A model generated the notes under the pieces. The model saw only the letters and a list, made by a program, of their open reading frames with translations. It was not told the DNA's origin and did no database searches. Below are positions 18,571-27,017 of a stretch of 64,000 nucleotides of DNA, in pieces. Position numbers and translations under genes: made by a program. Numbering within the stretch: position 1 is the first letter of the stretch; the number at the start of each line of letters is the position of its first letter. The stretch is from positions 40,916-104,915 of the forward strand of contig NZ_LGDW01000478.1 in the NCBI RefSeq assembly GCF_001280005.1. The letters run 5' to 3'. Source of the stretch: Streptomyces sp. NRRL WC-3618 (GTDB lineage: Bacteria; Actinomycetota; Actinomycetes; Streptomycetales; Streptomycetaceae).

Positions 18571-18699
18571 GTGGACCGAGGGTAGTGCGCTTGCGCGATT
18601 CCTGACGGCCATAGCCTGCGGGGACCGGTACGGGGCGGGCGGCACGGGCGAACGGCACGGGCCGGAACGTGGGCGGAACGGCCCTGGTTCGCCAATTGT

Positions 18700-18711
18700 C
18701 AGACCCGTCTG
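18700..18711. promoter_or_regulatory. Short inverted repeat before the TPR-like membrane protein
   Basis: CAGACCCGTCTG has perfect 5-base arms around CC and ends 13 bases before ATG 18725, in the gap that also holds the metB upstream region. It could be an operator; this is weak evidence. Confidence 0.28.
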
Positions 18712-18724
18712 GTTCGCTTGAGGC

Positions 18725-19843
18725 ATGGAGATTCTCTGGGTACTGATGGCACTGGTCATGCTCGGCTTCGTGGTGTTGCCGCTCATGCGGCGCAGGAGTG
18801 CCGGTATTCAGCAGGTCGCCCCCGGTGACCCGGACGCCGCGGACCCGGCGAACTACGGCTTCGTCCGGCAGGAGGCGCTGGACATCCGGATGCCCGGCCC
18901 CGACCAGGACCTGCTGGACGTCCTGGACGTCGTGCAGCGCACCCAGGACTACAGAGCGGCGGCGCAGTTGCTCGCCGGCACGGAGAGGGACGGCGAGCGG
19001 CGCTGGCAACGCGTGCAGGCCTTCGCGGGCGCCGCGTCGCTGGAGCTGCAGCAGCGTCCCGGCGGGGTGAGTGAGTCGCCGGGCGGGCAGTGGCTGCGGG
19101 TGTGGCGGGCGGAGGCGCCCAAGGACGCGGGCGGCGCGGCGGTGCACGCGGAGTTCCTGGTGCAGCAGGCGTGGCGGACGTCGACGCCCGGGACGGACGA
19201 GTTCCGGATCATCATGGAGGAGGCGAAGGCGGCGTGCGGCGACGCGGCGCTCCTGGCCCCCGGTGACCCGGTCCCGTACATAGTCGAGCTGTCGGTGGCG
19301 CGCGGGCTGGCGTACTCCCGTCCGGAGTTCGAGCAGCTCTGGCTGAAGATCCTCGACCGTGCCCCGGAGCACATGGGGGCGCATCTCGCGGCCCTGCACT
19401 ACTGGTGCGAGAAGTGGCACGGTTCCCGGGCGCTGGCGATGTCGTTCGCGGAAGCGGCGGCGGCAAGAGCGCCGGAGGGCTCGCTGCTGGCGGCGATGCC
19501 CCTGTTCGCGGTCTTCGAGCATCTCCCCGAGGTGAACCTGGTCAGCGGCTTCTACCAGAGCGAGGTGGTCACGAAGTCGATCCACGGCGCGCTGTACGCG
19601 GTCCACGCGGCCCGGCCGGGCGACCCGATGCTCGCTCACGTACGCCACCTGCTGGTCTTCTTCCTGGTGCGCTCGGAGCGCTGGGCGGAGGCGATGAACC
19701 AACTGGTGCACGTCGACGGCCATGTGGGCGCCCTCCCGTGGACGCTCACCGCCGATCCGGCGGCGGAGTTCGCGGTGTACCGGGCGCTGGCGGTGGCGGG
19801 GTACGAGGCGAACGGCGGCAGCCCGGCGTCGCTCCTGCGCTAG
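18725..19843 (+). CDS. Membrane-anchored helical-repeat protein, function unknown
   Basis: The product is 372 residues. A single N-terminal transmembrane helix (EILWVLMALVMLGFVVLPL) and the stop-transfer MRRRSAG are followed by an alpha-helical body with TPR-like spacing, for example the segments PDQDLLDVLDVVQRTQDYRA and AALHYWCEKWHGSRALAMSF. It appears to face the cytoplasm, given the positive residues after the helix. The same YWC-W-GSR-LA block recurs in the broken gene at 21774-22303, so the two are paralogues flanking an M48 peptidase. I know of no named family. An AGG lies very close to the ATG, so the start is provisional. Confidence 0.8.
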   Translation: MEILWVLMALVMLGFVVLPLMRRRSAGIQQVAPGDPDAADPANYGFVRQEALDIRMPGPDQDLLDVLDVVQRTQDYRAAAQLLAGTERDGERRWQRVQAFAGAASLELQQRPGGVSESPGGQWLRVWRAEAPKDAGGAAVHAEFLVQQAWRTSTPGTDEFRIIMEEAKAACGDAALLAPGDPVPYIVELSVARGLAYSRPEFEQLWLKILDRAPEHMGAHLAALHYWCEKWHGSRALAMSFAEAAAARAPEGSLLAAMPLFAVFEHLPEVNLVSGFYQSEVVTKSIHGALYAVHAARPGDPMLAHVRHLLVFFLVRSERWAEAMNQLVHVDGHVGALPWTLTADPAAEFAVYRALAVAGYEANGGSPASLLR

Positions 19844-20115
19844 GCCCTGTCGTTTGGATCATCTCGGTATCGCGGGACGGGAAGAAAGCAGGGGAAGGGG
19901 CCGGGCGAGGGACGGGACAGGGCCGGGGGGACAGAGGCCGCAGGGCGGCTGCGCGCGGGCCCTGGATACATGAGCGCCGGGTGGCATGATCATGCCTTGC
20001 CTGGCCTCGGTCACGTACGCGATACTCCGCTTTCCCCCACCCGCCGGTCCTGACCCCACCCCACGGCCGCGCGCCCTTCCTACTGTCCCCGTTCCCGTGG
20101 AGGGATCCCGGCCCG

Positions 20116-21777
20116 ATGGGCTCGACCCTGCGCGCTCTGCGCGCTCTCGTACTGCTCGCCGGCTTCTATCTGCTCGGCGTGCTCCTGCTGGCGGCGCTCG
20201 CCGGCACCGGCTGCCTGCTCTTCGCATACGCGCCGCTCGGCAGCGCCACAATGCTGGCCGCCGTCGCGACAGTGCTGGCGATTCCGTTGGTCCGCGGCCT
20301 GTTCATGCTGCGTACGCCGAGGGCAGAGGAGCCACCGGGTCTGCCCGTGACCGAGGTGGACGAGCCGGAACTCTGGCGTACCGTACGAGAGTTGGCCGAC
20401 CAGGTCGGCACCCGAGCCCCGTCCCGCATCCTCCTCACCGGCGACGTCAACGCCGCCGTGCGCGAGGACGCCCGCCTGCTGGGCCTCCTCCCCGGCCCGC
20501 GCCGGCTCCACCTGGGCGTACCCCTCATGCAGGGCCTGACCGAGGCGCAGCTGCGCGCGGTCCTCGCCCACGAACTCGGCCACTACGCCCACTCCGACAC
20601 CCGGCTGGCCGCCGTCACCCGGCGCGGACGCGTCCAACTCCAGCGCACCATACGGAACTTCGAGGAACGCACGGGCAATGTGGAAGTCCGGGAGCGGGCC
20701 CGCCAGGAGCGACGGAAGGCCAAGGCCGAGGCCAGGGGCAAGGAAGGGCGGGAGATCGACACGGAAGGCGTGGGCGTCACGTACCGCACGCCGGCCCGGA
20801 TCTACACCGCGTACGCCGAGCTGTACCTCCGCGCCACACTCGCCGACTCCCGCCGCCAGGAGTACGCCGCCGACGCCTCGGCCGCCCGGATCGCCGGCCG
20901 CGACTCCACCGCGTCGGCACTGCGCGAAATCCCGGTGCTGGAGGGCGTGTTCGGGTTCTACGTGCGCAGCTACGCCACCCTCGGCAACGACGCCGCGCTC
21001 CTGCCGCCGCGCGGTGAGGTGTTCGGCGGCTTCAGCCGGATGCTGACCGCCCGCCAGCTCGAACTGGCTTGCCTGCGCAGCGAGTTACCAACGGAACCGA
21101 CCTCGCCGTACGACTCCCACCCGCCCATGGCCGACCGCGTGCGCCGTGTAGAGCTGCTCCCCGCCGACGACCGCACGGACGAGGCCCCCGGCGCGGCCAT
21201 CGCCCTCCTGACCGACGAGGAGGGCATCTTCAGGGCACTGGAGGACGCGGTACTGACGTACGAGGTACGGCAGTTGCCGCGTGCCGCCGACTGGCAGGAA
21301 CTCCTCAACGGCGCGATGGCAGCCAACCTCGCCGCGCTCGACACCCCCCTGCACCGGGCCCTGGCCCTGTACACGAAGAGGCGTCCCACCCTGCCGGCGC
21401 TCCTCGCCCTCATCGACGACGGCCAACTGTGGGAGCTGGCACGCCGGTTACCTTTGTCGGACGAGGCGGTCGCGGCGACGGGACGGGCGTTTCGTGAGTT
21501 CGTACGCCCGACCCTGCACAACTCGCTGCACAGCATGGTGATGGCGGAGTTCAGCGCGCGGTCGCGGATGCGCTGGGCGTTCTCCTGGGAGCAGCCGGCG
21601 AAGGCCCGCCTGCTCCCGGCGCCGGGCAGCGCACCGGACGACGGTGCCCCGGGGCTCGACGCGGCGATCGGCGCCGCCGTGGACAGGGCGCTCGCCGACC
21701 ACCCGGACACCGCCCCGCTGCGCGCCCTGCTGCCCCCGGCGCCCCACTCCCCCCGCGGAACGGACGCCCCCCGATGA
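20116..21777 (+). CDS. M48 family membrane metallopeptidase (HtpX/Ste24-like)
   Basis: The product is 553 residues. Two N-terminal hydrophobic segments (residues ~8-37 and ~40-65) precede the catalytic domain. The zinc motif HELGH lies at 152-156 and the third ligand is likely the Glu in RRQEYAADASAA. A Lys/Arg/Glu-rich insert separates the two. M48 peptidases of this kind degrade damaged or misfolded membrane proteins or mature surface proteins. The long C-terminal ~200 residues beyond the catalytic core are specific to this branch and unassigned. The stop overlaps by four bases (ATGA) the start of a decayed downstream gene, so an operon once existed here. Confidence 0.9.
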   Translation: MGSTLRALRALVLLAGFYLLGVLLLAALAGTGCLLFAYAPLGSATMLAAVATVLAIPLVRGLFMLRTPRAEEPPGLPVTEVDEPELWRTVRELADQVGTRAPSRILLTGDVNAAVREDARLLGLLPGPRRLHLGVPLMQGLTEAQLRAVLAHELGHYAHSDTRLAAVTRRGRVQLQRTIRNFEERTGNVEVRERARQERRKAKAEARGKEGREIDTEGVGVTYRTPARIYTAYAELYLRATLADSRRQEYAADASAARIAGRDSTASALREIPVLEGVFGFYVRSYATLGNDAALLPPRGEVFGGFSRMLTARQLELACLRSELPTEPTSPYDSHPPMADRVRRVELLPADDRTDEAPGAAIALLTDEEGIFRALEDAVLTYEVRQLPRAADWQELLNGAMAANLAALDTPLHRALALYTKRRPTLPALLALIDDGQLWELARRLPLSDEAVAATGRAFREFVRPTLHNSLHSMVMAEFSARSRMRWAFSWEQPAKARLLPAPGSAPDDGAPGLDAAIGAAVDRALADHPDTAPLRALLPPAPHSPRGTDAPR

Positions 21778-22303
21778 CCGTACCGCTGTGGATCCTGGGC
21801 ATCCTGGCCGTCTCCTGACGGACATCGCGGCCGAGGACGACGCCTGGCTGCCCGCCTGGGAGGCCGAGGGGCCGGCCGGACCAGACGACCCGACCCCGTA
21901 CATCACGGAGATCTGGACCGCGCTCGGCCTCGGCTACCCGCACTCCGAGATGGACGAGCTGCGGTCCCGGCTCACCGCCCACGACCCGCACCGCTACGAG
22001 GCCCACTTCTCGGCGCTGCCGTACTGGTGCGCGTGGTGGCGCGGCTCGCGGCAGCTCGCGACGGAGTTGGCCGAGCGCGCGGCGACATCGGCCCCGCTGG
22101 GCAGCCTGGTGACCGCCCTCCCGCTGATCGCCCACGTGAACGCCGCCTTGGCCGCCGACGCCGCCGGGGCCGGGGCCGACCCGACCCACCCGCGCCTGCC
22201 GGAACTACGCCACCTGCTGGCGGTGCTACTGCCGCATCCGGAATTTGTCGGCGCAGGCGGTCGTGTCGGCCGGCGCCGGGGCGGAAGCCGGGGTGGGCTG
22301 TGA
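21774..22303 (+). pseudogene. Decayed paralogue of the helical-repeat membrane protein
   Basis: The ATG overlaps the M48 peptidase stop and starts a hydrophobic leader (MTVPLWILGILAVS) that meets a stop codon after 14 codons. In another frame, directly behind, comes TDIAAEDDAWLPAWEAEG and then PYITEIWTALGLGYPHSEMD and ALPYWCAWWRGSRQLATEL. These align with PYIVELSVARGLAYSRPEFE and ALHYWCEKWHGSRALAMSF of the intact protein at 18725. Compared with that protein, some 70 or more codons after the first helix are missing and the frame has shifted; the C-terminal part is also replaced by an Arg/Gly-rich run. I therefore read it as a pseudogene made by an internal deletion. A sequencing error alone would not explain the missing segment. 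Confidence 0.72.
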
Positions 22304-22342
22304 CCACGGCGGTTGCCAGCCGGAGCGGAATCCGCTCCGCCG

Positions 22343-22855
22343 TCAGCCCTCCGTGCGGGCGGGCAGCCGCCATCCCGGGCGCGGGAAGTGGCAGGTGTAG
22401 CCGTCCGGGTAACGCAGCAGGTAATCCTGGTGCTCGGGCTCGGCCTCCCAGAAGGGGCCGACCGGCTCCACCTCGGTGACGACCTTGCCCGGCCACAGCC
22501 CGGAGGCGTCCACATCCGCGATCGTGTCCTCGGCGATCCGCTTCTGCTCGTCATCCACGTAGTAGATCGCCGAACGGTAGCTGAGGCCGATGTCGTTGCC
22601 CTGGCGGTTCTTGGTGCTCGGGTCGTGGATCTGGAAGAAGAACTCCAGAAGCGCGCGGAAGTCGGTCCCCGCGGGGTCGAAAAGGATCTCGATGGCCTCC
22701 GCGTGCGTGCCGTGGTTGCGGTACGTCGCGTTCGGCACGTCCCCGCCCGTGTATCCGACCCGGGTCGCGGTCACGCCCGGAAGCCGGCGGATCAGGTCCT
22801 CCATCCCCCAGAAGCATCCACCCGCCAGCACCGCCCTCTGCGTCTGCGCAGTCAT
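22343..22855 (-). CDS. msrA: Peptide-methionine (S)-S-oxide reductase
   Basis: The product is 170 residues. The active-site motif GCFWG contains the catalytic cysteine near residue 14, with the substrate-binding GYTGG and the NPTY-like [15 protein letters not shown] block. [19 protein letters not shown] is the conserved core. The enzyme reduces methionine-S-sulfoxide in proteins, using thioredoxin or mycoredoxin for regeneration. No resolving C-terminal Cys pair is obvious; one Cys occurs in [18 protein letters not shown] seven bases upstream of ATG 22855 fixes the start. In this window it marks the left border of the accessory segment. Confidence 0.96.
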   Translation of the reverse strand: MTAQTQRAVLAGGCFWGMEDLIRRLPGVTATRVGYTGGDVPNATYRNHGTHAEAIEILFDPAGTDFRALLEFFFQIHDPSTKNRQGNDIGLSYRSAIYYVDDEQKRIAEDTIADVDASGLWPGKVVTEVEPVGPFWEAEPEHQDYLLRYPDGYTCHFPRPGWRLPARTEG

Positions 22856-23004
22856 CGAGGCCCCTCCAATATCCGTCAGCTCGGTCTTCCGGGCCGCTCG
22901 GCTCACCCACCACCGACATCCGGGGCCCACTCTCCACAACGCGCGAGGGTTCCCGGCGATTCCGTGACCTTCCCTCCGGCCCGGTGGCCGCCAGCCTCAG
23001 GCCG

Positions 23005-24392
23005 TCAGCGAGGGATGCCCTCGTCGTCGAGGTACCGGTGCATGACCTCGACGGGCAGGCTCGGATTCCTGAGGGCGTGAACGGCGGTCTCCGGATTCGC
23101 GCAGCTCTGGAGGATGAGATCGACCGGCAGCGCCGGGTGCTCGGCCGCCATGGCGCGTACCCGTTCGTCGGGGTCGGCGAGCAGCCGGACCACGGCGTCG
23201 ACGGGTGCTTCGGGGTCGAGCCCCACCAGCCATCGTTTTGCCGGATCCGGGTCGTCGGCGAAACGTCGTCCGATGCCCGCGCTCGGGAAGTTCGGGTGGT
23301 CCAGCAGGAAGCCCTTGGTGATCACCCGGCAGTCCAGATACGTCCGCAGCACCACCTCGCCGTCCACGGCCGGCTGGTTCTCGCACAGCAGGAGCCGTAC
23401 GGGGTAGTCGTCGTCCTTGGAGAGCAGGTCGACGGCGTCGGCGGGCAGGTGGGCGCTGTAGGCGGCGCTGCGCCGTAGCAGGATGTTGGCCGAGCTGGCG
23501 CATTGGCGCAGGACGTCGGGGTCGGTGCACCGGACGACCCAGTCGACGGGGTGGGACCGGTCGGACGGGGTGATGGTGACGTCGATGGCGGTACATTCGG
23601 CCTCCGTCAGCTCGGGTCGTACCGACACCGCCAGCCGGACGCTGTGCGCGCTGTCGGCCGCCAACGTCCTGACGAGGTCGATGGGAACACTGAGGTTCGC
23701 CGCCAGCTCCCGCCGGTCCATCTCCTCGGTGCTTGTCGCGAGCCGTTCGGCGGTCGCCGTACTCATGGCGCCGTACCGGATCGCGTCGTGCCTGTGGTAG
23801 CTGCCCGCGTCGAGAAGGATGTCCGTGCAGTCCGCGTCATGGTGGCAGGCCTTGAGCATGGCCGCCTGACGTACTGCGTCATCTGCGTCGTGAAGCAGAC
23901 GGCTTCGGGCGCCTTCGGAAAGCAGGCTCCACTGACGGCAGGCTGCCTGCCGAAGGTCCGCGTCCCGGTGGTCGGCCAGGCCGGCGACCAGGCTCGGATC
24001 CGTGTGACGGCAGAAGGCCGCGCCACGACGGACAGTCGCCTCCGGATCGGCGAGCAGACGCTGCTGGGTGGACAGAGGAAGGGGGGCACGGGGATGCGGA
24101 ACCAGCTGGGCCCGGCGGCCAGAGACCGACGGACCCGGAGGTCGGGATCGTCCACCAGCCGGGCGCGTTGTTCCGCCGTCACCAGTGCGTTTTCGGCGAA
24201 CAGTGACCGCAGCCGGTGGTCGGGATGCGCGACGACGGCATCGACCACCTGGTCCGGCAGGGCGCGCAAGGAGATCGTGTCCCAGGCGGCGATGGCTTCC
24301 TTGTGCAGCAGCCTGGTCAGCACGTCGACCGGCGCGCCGGGATTGCGCGCGATCGCGTTGATGGTCCGGCGATGACCGCGGTGGTCGCTCAT
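23005..24392 (-). pseudogene. Frameshifted variant leucine-rich/HEAT-like repeat protein
   Basis: From ATG 24392, preceded by a strong GGGGGAGGAC site, the protein runs [16 protein letters not shown] and carries ~24-residue helical repeats such as [20 protein letters not shown]. Near 24100-24115 the frame breaks; the repeats resume one frame over ([20 protein letters not shown]) and continue uninterrupted to the stop at 23005. Restoring one base in the GGG run by 24111-24113 would join both halves into ~462 residues. The repeat consensus (small-P-x-xV--LL-DPD--VR--A) is that of the leucine-rich repeat variant and HEAT-like scaffolds found in bacterial proteins of unknown partner. It is either a pseudogene, a phase-variable gene or a sequencing artefact. 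Confidence 0.72.
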
Positions 24393-24597
24393 GGTCCTCC
24401 CCCCTCAGTCCGCCAACGACCGTGGCGAGCACGCAGATTGTGCGTGTCTCGGGTGTACGAGGTCAATGTCGGGGATCATGCTCCGCCGCATTTCCGAGGA
24501 GGCCCAAGGGTGCTCGGCGACAGCGTCTGCGCGCCCGCCGACCGCTGGAGGCGACATCTCCCCCGCGTGGGGCTGACGTGCTGGTTCATCCAGCCGG

Positions 24598-25134
24598 CTA
24601 CCGCTGGGAACGGGCGAAGTCGGCGAGGGTGCGGAAGTCGTTTTCGCGCAGACCGATTCGCGGATCGACGTGGTGCAGAAGCCCGGGCCCGCGGTGGTGG
24701 GCGGTCACGTATGCCTGGTCCAGATCGCACTGTTCGTCGTCCACCCAGGCGAAGGGACGGCCGTTGGCGTAGTCCACGAGGGGGCCGGTCTTCCAGTGGA
24801 CCCCGTCGGGACGATCCTGGAACAACGCGTCGCCGAAGTCGACGAAGGGGAGTTCGGGAAGGCCGAGCACCGGGGCTATCCACCGGTTGGCGTCGTCCAT
24901 CCATGTGGTGGCCCAGCACAGTTCGTAGTCGAGTTGAAGCAGAGATCGCCCGTGCTCCGGATTGAGCCAGACTCGCAGGGGTCGCCACCGCCGCGACAGT
25001 CCTCTGGGTTCGTCTGAGCTTCCGCTGCGGAGGGGCACTCTGAGTGTGGTGTAGCCGTCGGGGCGCTTCTCCGGCTTGGCCGCATAGGGGTTGAGCGGCC
25101 CGTCCACGTCGAGGAACAGCAGCGGTCGATTCAC
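24598..25134 (-). CDS. HAD-fold protein of the RNA-repair-associated (Swiss Army Knife) type
   Basis: The product is 178 residues. The N-terminal LLFLDVDGPLNPY gives the HAD nucleophile motif DxDGxxN. Motif 2-3 equivalents are CWATTWMDDANRW and KTGPLVDYANGRPFAWVDDE, the latter with the acidic pair that binds magnesium. This is the pattern of a small HAD group first described as a domain of multi-domain RNA repair proteins and often found free-standing in actinobacteria. The substrate is unknown; a phosphatase is likely. GTG 25134 is preceded by GGGGGAG. It lies between the frameshifted repeat gene and a small membrane protein, in the accessory segment. Confidence 0.8.
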   Translation of the reverse strand: MNRPLLFLDVDGPLNPYAAKPEKRPDGYTTLRVPLRSGSSDEPRGLSRRWRPLRVWLNPEHGRSLLQLDYELCWATTWMDDANRWIAPVLGLPELPFVDFGDALFQDRPDGVHWKTGPLVDYANGRPFAWVDDEQCDLDQAYVTAHHRGPGLLHHVDPRIGLRENDFRTLADFARSQR

Positions 25135-25381
25135 GATCTCCCCCGGTCTTGCCCAACGTCGGCTGCGCCGTGAAAGCGTAGCTGGGGCGATCGTTTCGCC
25201 GTCGCTCTGGTGTCGCGCGTTCTGGCGGAATGATCCCGGCGTGATGCGCCTTCACGCCGATCCGTTCCGGCCGAACTCGGCCGGGCGGGGGCAGCTCACA
25301 TCACTTCGGCCTGCTGATCATTTTCAGTCAATCCGCTGCTCAGCGGCATGATTTACCGAGGCCCGCGCCACGATTACGGTT

Positions 25382-25798
25382 ATGGCGACTTCGGGGGCAA
25401 GGAGCAGTCAACTCGGTGGGCTGGGGCAGTGGTGGGGCGTCGTCGCCGCTGCTCTTCTGATCGCCGCCTGGATCAACAAGGCCGCAGGACCTGTGGTCGT
25501 CGCGAGTCTGTCGGCACTTGTGCTGGTCTGGTGCTTCTTCCAGGCCCCCGTGACCTGCGCGGCCCCGGTCAGGGGGCGGAGCGACGGCTGCAGGAACAAC
25601 GCGACCGGTCTTCTCATGGGTTGCCACATCCGCCAACACCGCTGGCAGAAGCTGAAGATGCTGATCCTCCGACGCAGGGTACGCGAGTTCTGCTCCGGCC
25701 TCTTCTCGGACGGGAAAGCCGCTCTCGTCACGCTGGCCGCGATCGGTAGTTTCCTCTCCGGGATCGTGGCCTTCATCCCTGGCATGGCTGTTGGCTGA
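25382..25798 (+). CDS. Hypothetical small membrane protein
   Basis: The product is 138 residues. Two or three hydrophobic helices are visible near the N-terminus (WWGVVAAALLIAAWINKAAG and VVVASLSALVLVWCFFQAPV), and another at the C-terminus (LVTLAAIGSFLSGIVAFIPG). The middle is basic and has four cysteines. Its codon use is less biased to G/C at the third position than in core genes, which fits an acquired gene or a less expressed one. I recognise no family. ATG 25382 lacks a good ribosome-binding site. Confidence 0.55.
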   Translation: MATSGARSSQLGGLGQWWGVVAAALLIAAWINKAAGPVVVASLSALVLVWCFFQAPVTCAAPVRGRSDGCRNNATGLLMGCHIRQHRWQKLKMLILRRRVREFCSGLFSDGKAALVTLAAIGSFLSGIVAFIPGMAVG

Positions 25799-25943
25799 CG
25801 TCTTCCTCCTCTGTGATCGGGCGGATCCTGGACGAAGCCCACTCGGCCATCGGCTTGTGCCTCGGGGCACGGTGAAACATCCCCACGGAGTGCCGGGCGC
25901 GCAAAGCCCGCCCGGCCGCTGGGCGCCGCCGTGCCCTCGAATC

Positions 25944-26042
25944 ATGAGCGCCAACATCGGCAAGCGGCTCCGGGAAGTGCGCAAACGGCGCGGCATGACA
26001 CAACGTCAGCCAGCGAGTGAGGCCGGCGCATCCCTCTTCTGA
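25944..26042 (+). pseudogene. Remnant of an XRE-family regulator (N-terminal 32 codons)
   Basis: The reading frame gives MSANIGKRLREVRKRRGMTQ and then diverges to a stop after 32 residues. The first ~20 residues match the start of XRE helix-turn-helix regulators (GKRLREVRKRRGMTQ is helix 1 plus the turn). The recognition helix and the rest are absent. Downstream sequence to ~26180 shows only short, unconvincing traces in another frame. I interpret it as the fragment of a regulator truncated by deletion; the annotation rests on the similarity of the opening residues only. Confidence 0.6.
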
Positions 26043-26182
26043 TCGCGCTCGAGACTCCGGTGGTGCCGATGCGCTCGGCAGGCGAGTTCATGCCACCGGA
26101 GTTGGCGGGCGACCTCGCCGGGACAGGCGACAGTCCCGGCACCAACAGTCGCCGGTACTGTCGCGCTCCGACGACTCGGCGA

Positions 26183-26734
26183 CTACTTGGCGGGCTTGTA
26201 GAACGCGTACGTCGCGGAGTACGGAACGCTCACCTGGTCGGTGCCGGTGCAGGCGGCGGCCGGGGCGACTCCGCCGCGGGTGTTGAGGCGCTGGATGTAG
26301 GAGACGTCGGCGAAGACGCCGGTGCCGCGTGTGGCGGTGGACTTCAGGAGGAGTTCCGGGATCGTGTCCGCCTTGGCGGAGTTGGCGACGGCGGCGGCGT
26401 TGACCGCGCTGCCGTCCACCGTCGACACCCAGACCGGACCACGGGAGTGAAGGGCGACGGCGCGGCGCGAGTGGTCGTTCCTGGCCCAGAGGGTCGCGGC
26501 GGGCTCCAACAGCTTCCAGGCACCGTCGGCGCAGGTGTAGGTCTGGACGCCCGCAGCGGAGAAAACGCCGGCCAGCCTGTTGCCGTCGGGCACCTTCAGC
26601 GCGGCGGGAACATCGACGCCGTGCCGGACGGGCTGCGGGACGGCGGCCTGGCCGACCGTCGCGCTGAGGAGCGTACCGGCGGTTACGGCGGTGAGAGCAG
26701 TGGTGGTGAGGATGAGTCGCTTGGCGAGTTTCAT
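26183..26734 (-). CDS. Secreted DUF3455-type protein
   Basis: The product is 183 residues with a clear signal peptide (basic KLAKR, hydrophobic LILTTTALTAVTAGTLLSA, cleavage after VGQA). The mature part has the pattern of the DUF3455 family: GVQTYTCADGAWKLLEPAATL, then GPVWVSTVDGSAV, and a late RGGVAPAAACTG with a cysteine that may pair with the one in TYTCADG. The family is common in actinobacteria and fungi as an exported protein; its function is unknown. GGAGAC precedes the ATG. A 14-base tandem repeat lies 23 bases upstream of the start. Confidence 0.83.
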   Translation of the reverse strand: MKLAKRLILTTTALTAVTAGTLLSATVGQAAVPQPVRHGVDVPAALKVPDGNRLAGVFSAAGVQTYTCADGAWKLLEPAATLWARNDHSRRAVALHSRGPVWVSTVDGSAVNAAAVANSAKADTIPELLLKSTATRGTGVFADVSYIQRLNTRGGVAPAAACTGTDQVSVPYSATYAFYKPAK

Positions 26735-26756
26735 CGGGCTTGTCTCCAGAACGTTT

Positions 26757-26784
26757 TCTGAACTCTGAGCTCTGAACTCTGAGC
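26757..26784. repeat. Two tandem copies of a 14-base unit upstream of the DUF3455 gene
   Basis: TCTGAACTCTGAGC occurs twice without gap at 26757-26770 and 26771-26784, in a relatively A/T-rich stretch. It lies where promoter elements for the minus-strand gene at 26734 would be expected. Confidence 0.6.
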
Positions 26785-27017
26785 CTTGAACCAGGTCGCA
26801 GGTACGGCACGAACGTGACGAAGCGCCGCCGACCTGACTGACTGCCGGCGGAGATCATCACGCCCCACGGGTAGGGAGTATCGCCGTACGGACAGCAGCT
26901 CAACGAGGTCCTACGGGGCACGCCGACGGGCACGCCGCCGCACGCTCGGAGGCGTGCGCCGTACCGTCAGGGCAACCGGCGCGGCGGTGCACAGCGGGGC
27001 GCGGACCTCCGGTGGCC

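Noticed and set aside
19843..19866. GGCCCTGTCGTTTGGATCA-like sequence after the 18725 gene, reminiscent of insertion-sequence ends in Streptomyces
   Set aside because: I could not find a matching inverted end or transposase in the window, so no element is called.
22321..22339. CGGAGCGGA/TCCGCTCCG hairpin next to msrA as a terminator
   Set aside because: Short and without a loop; it may help but support is too weak.
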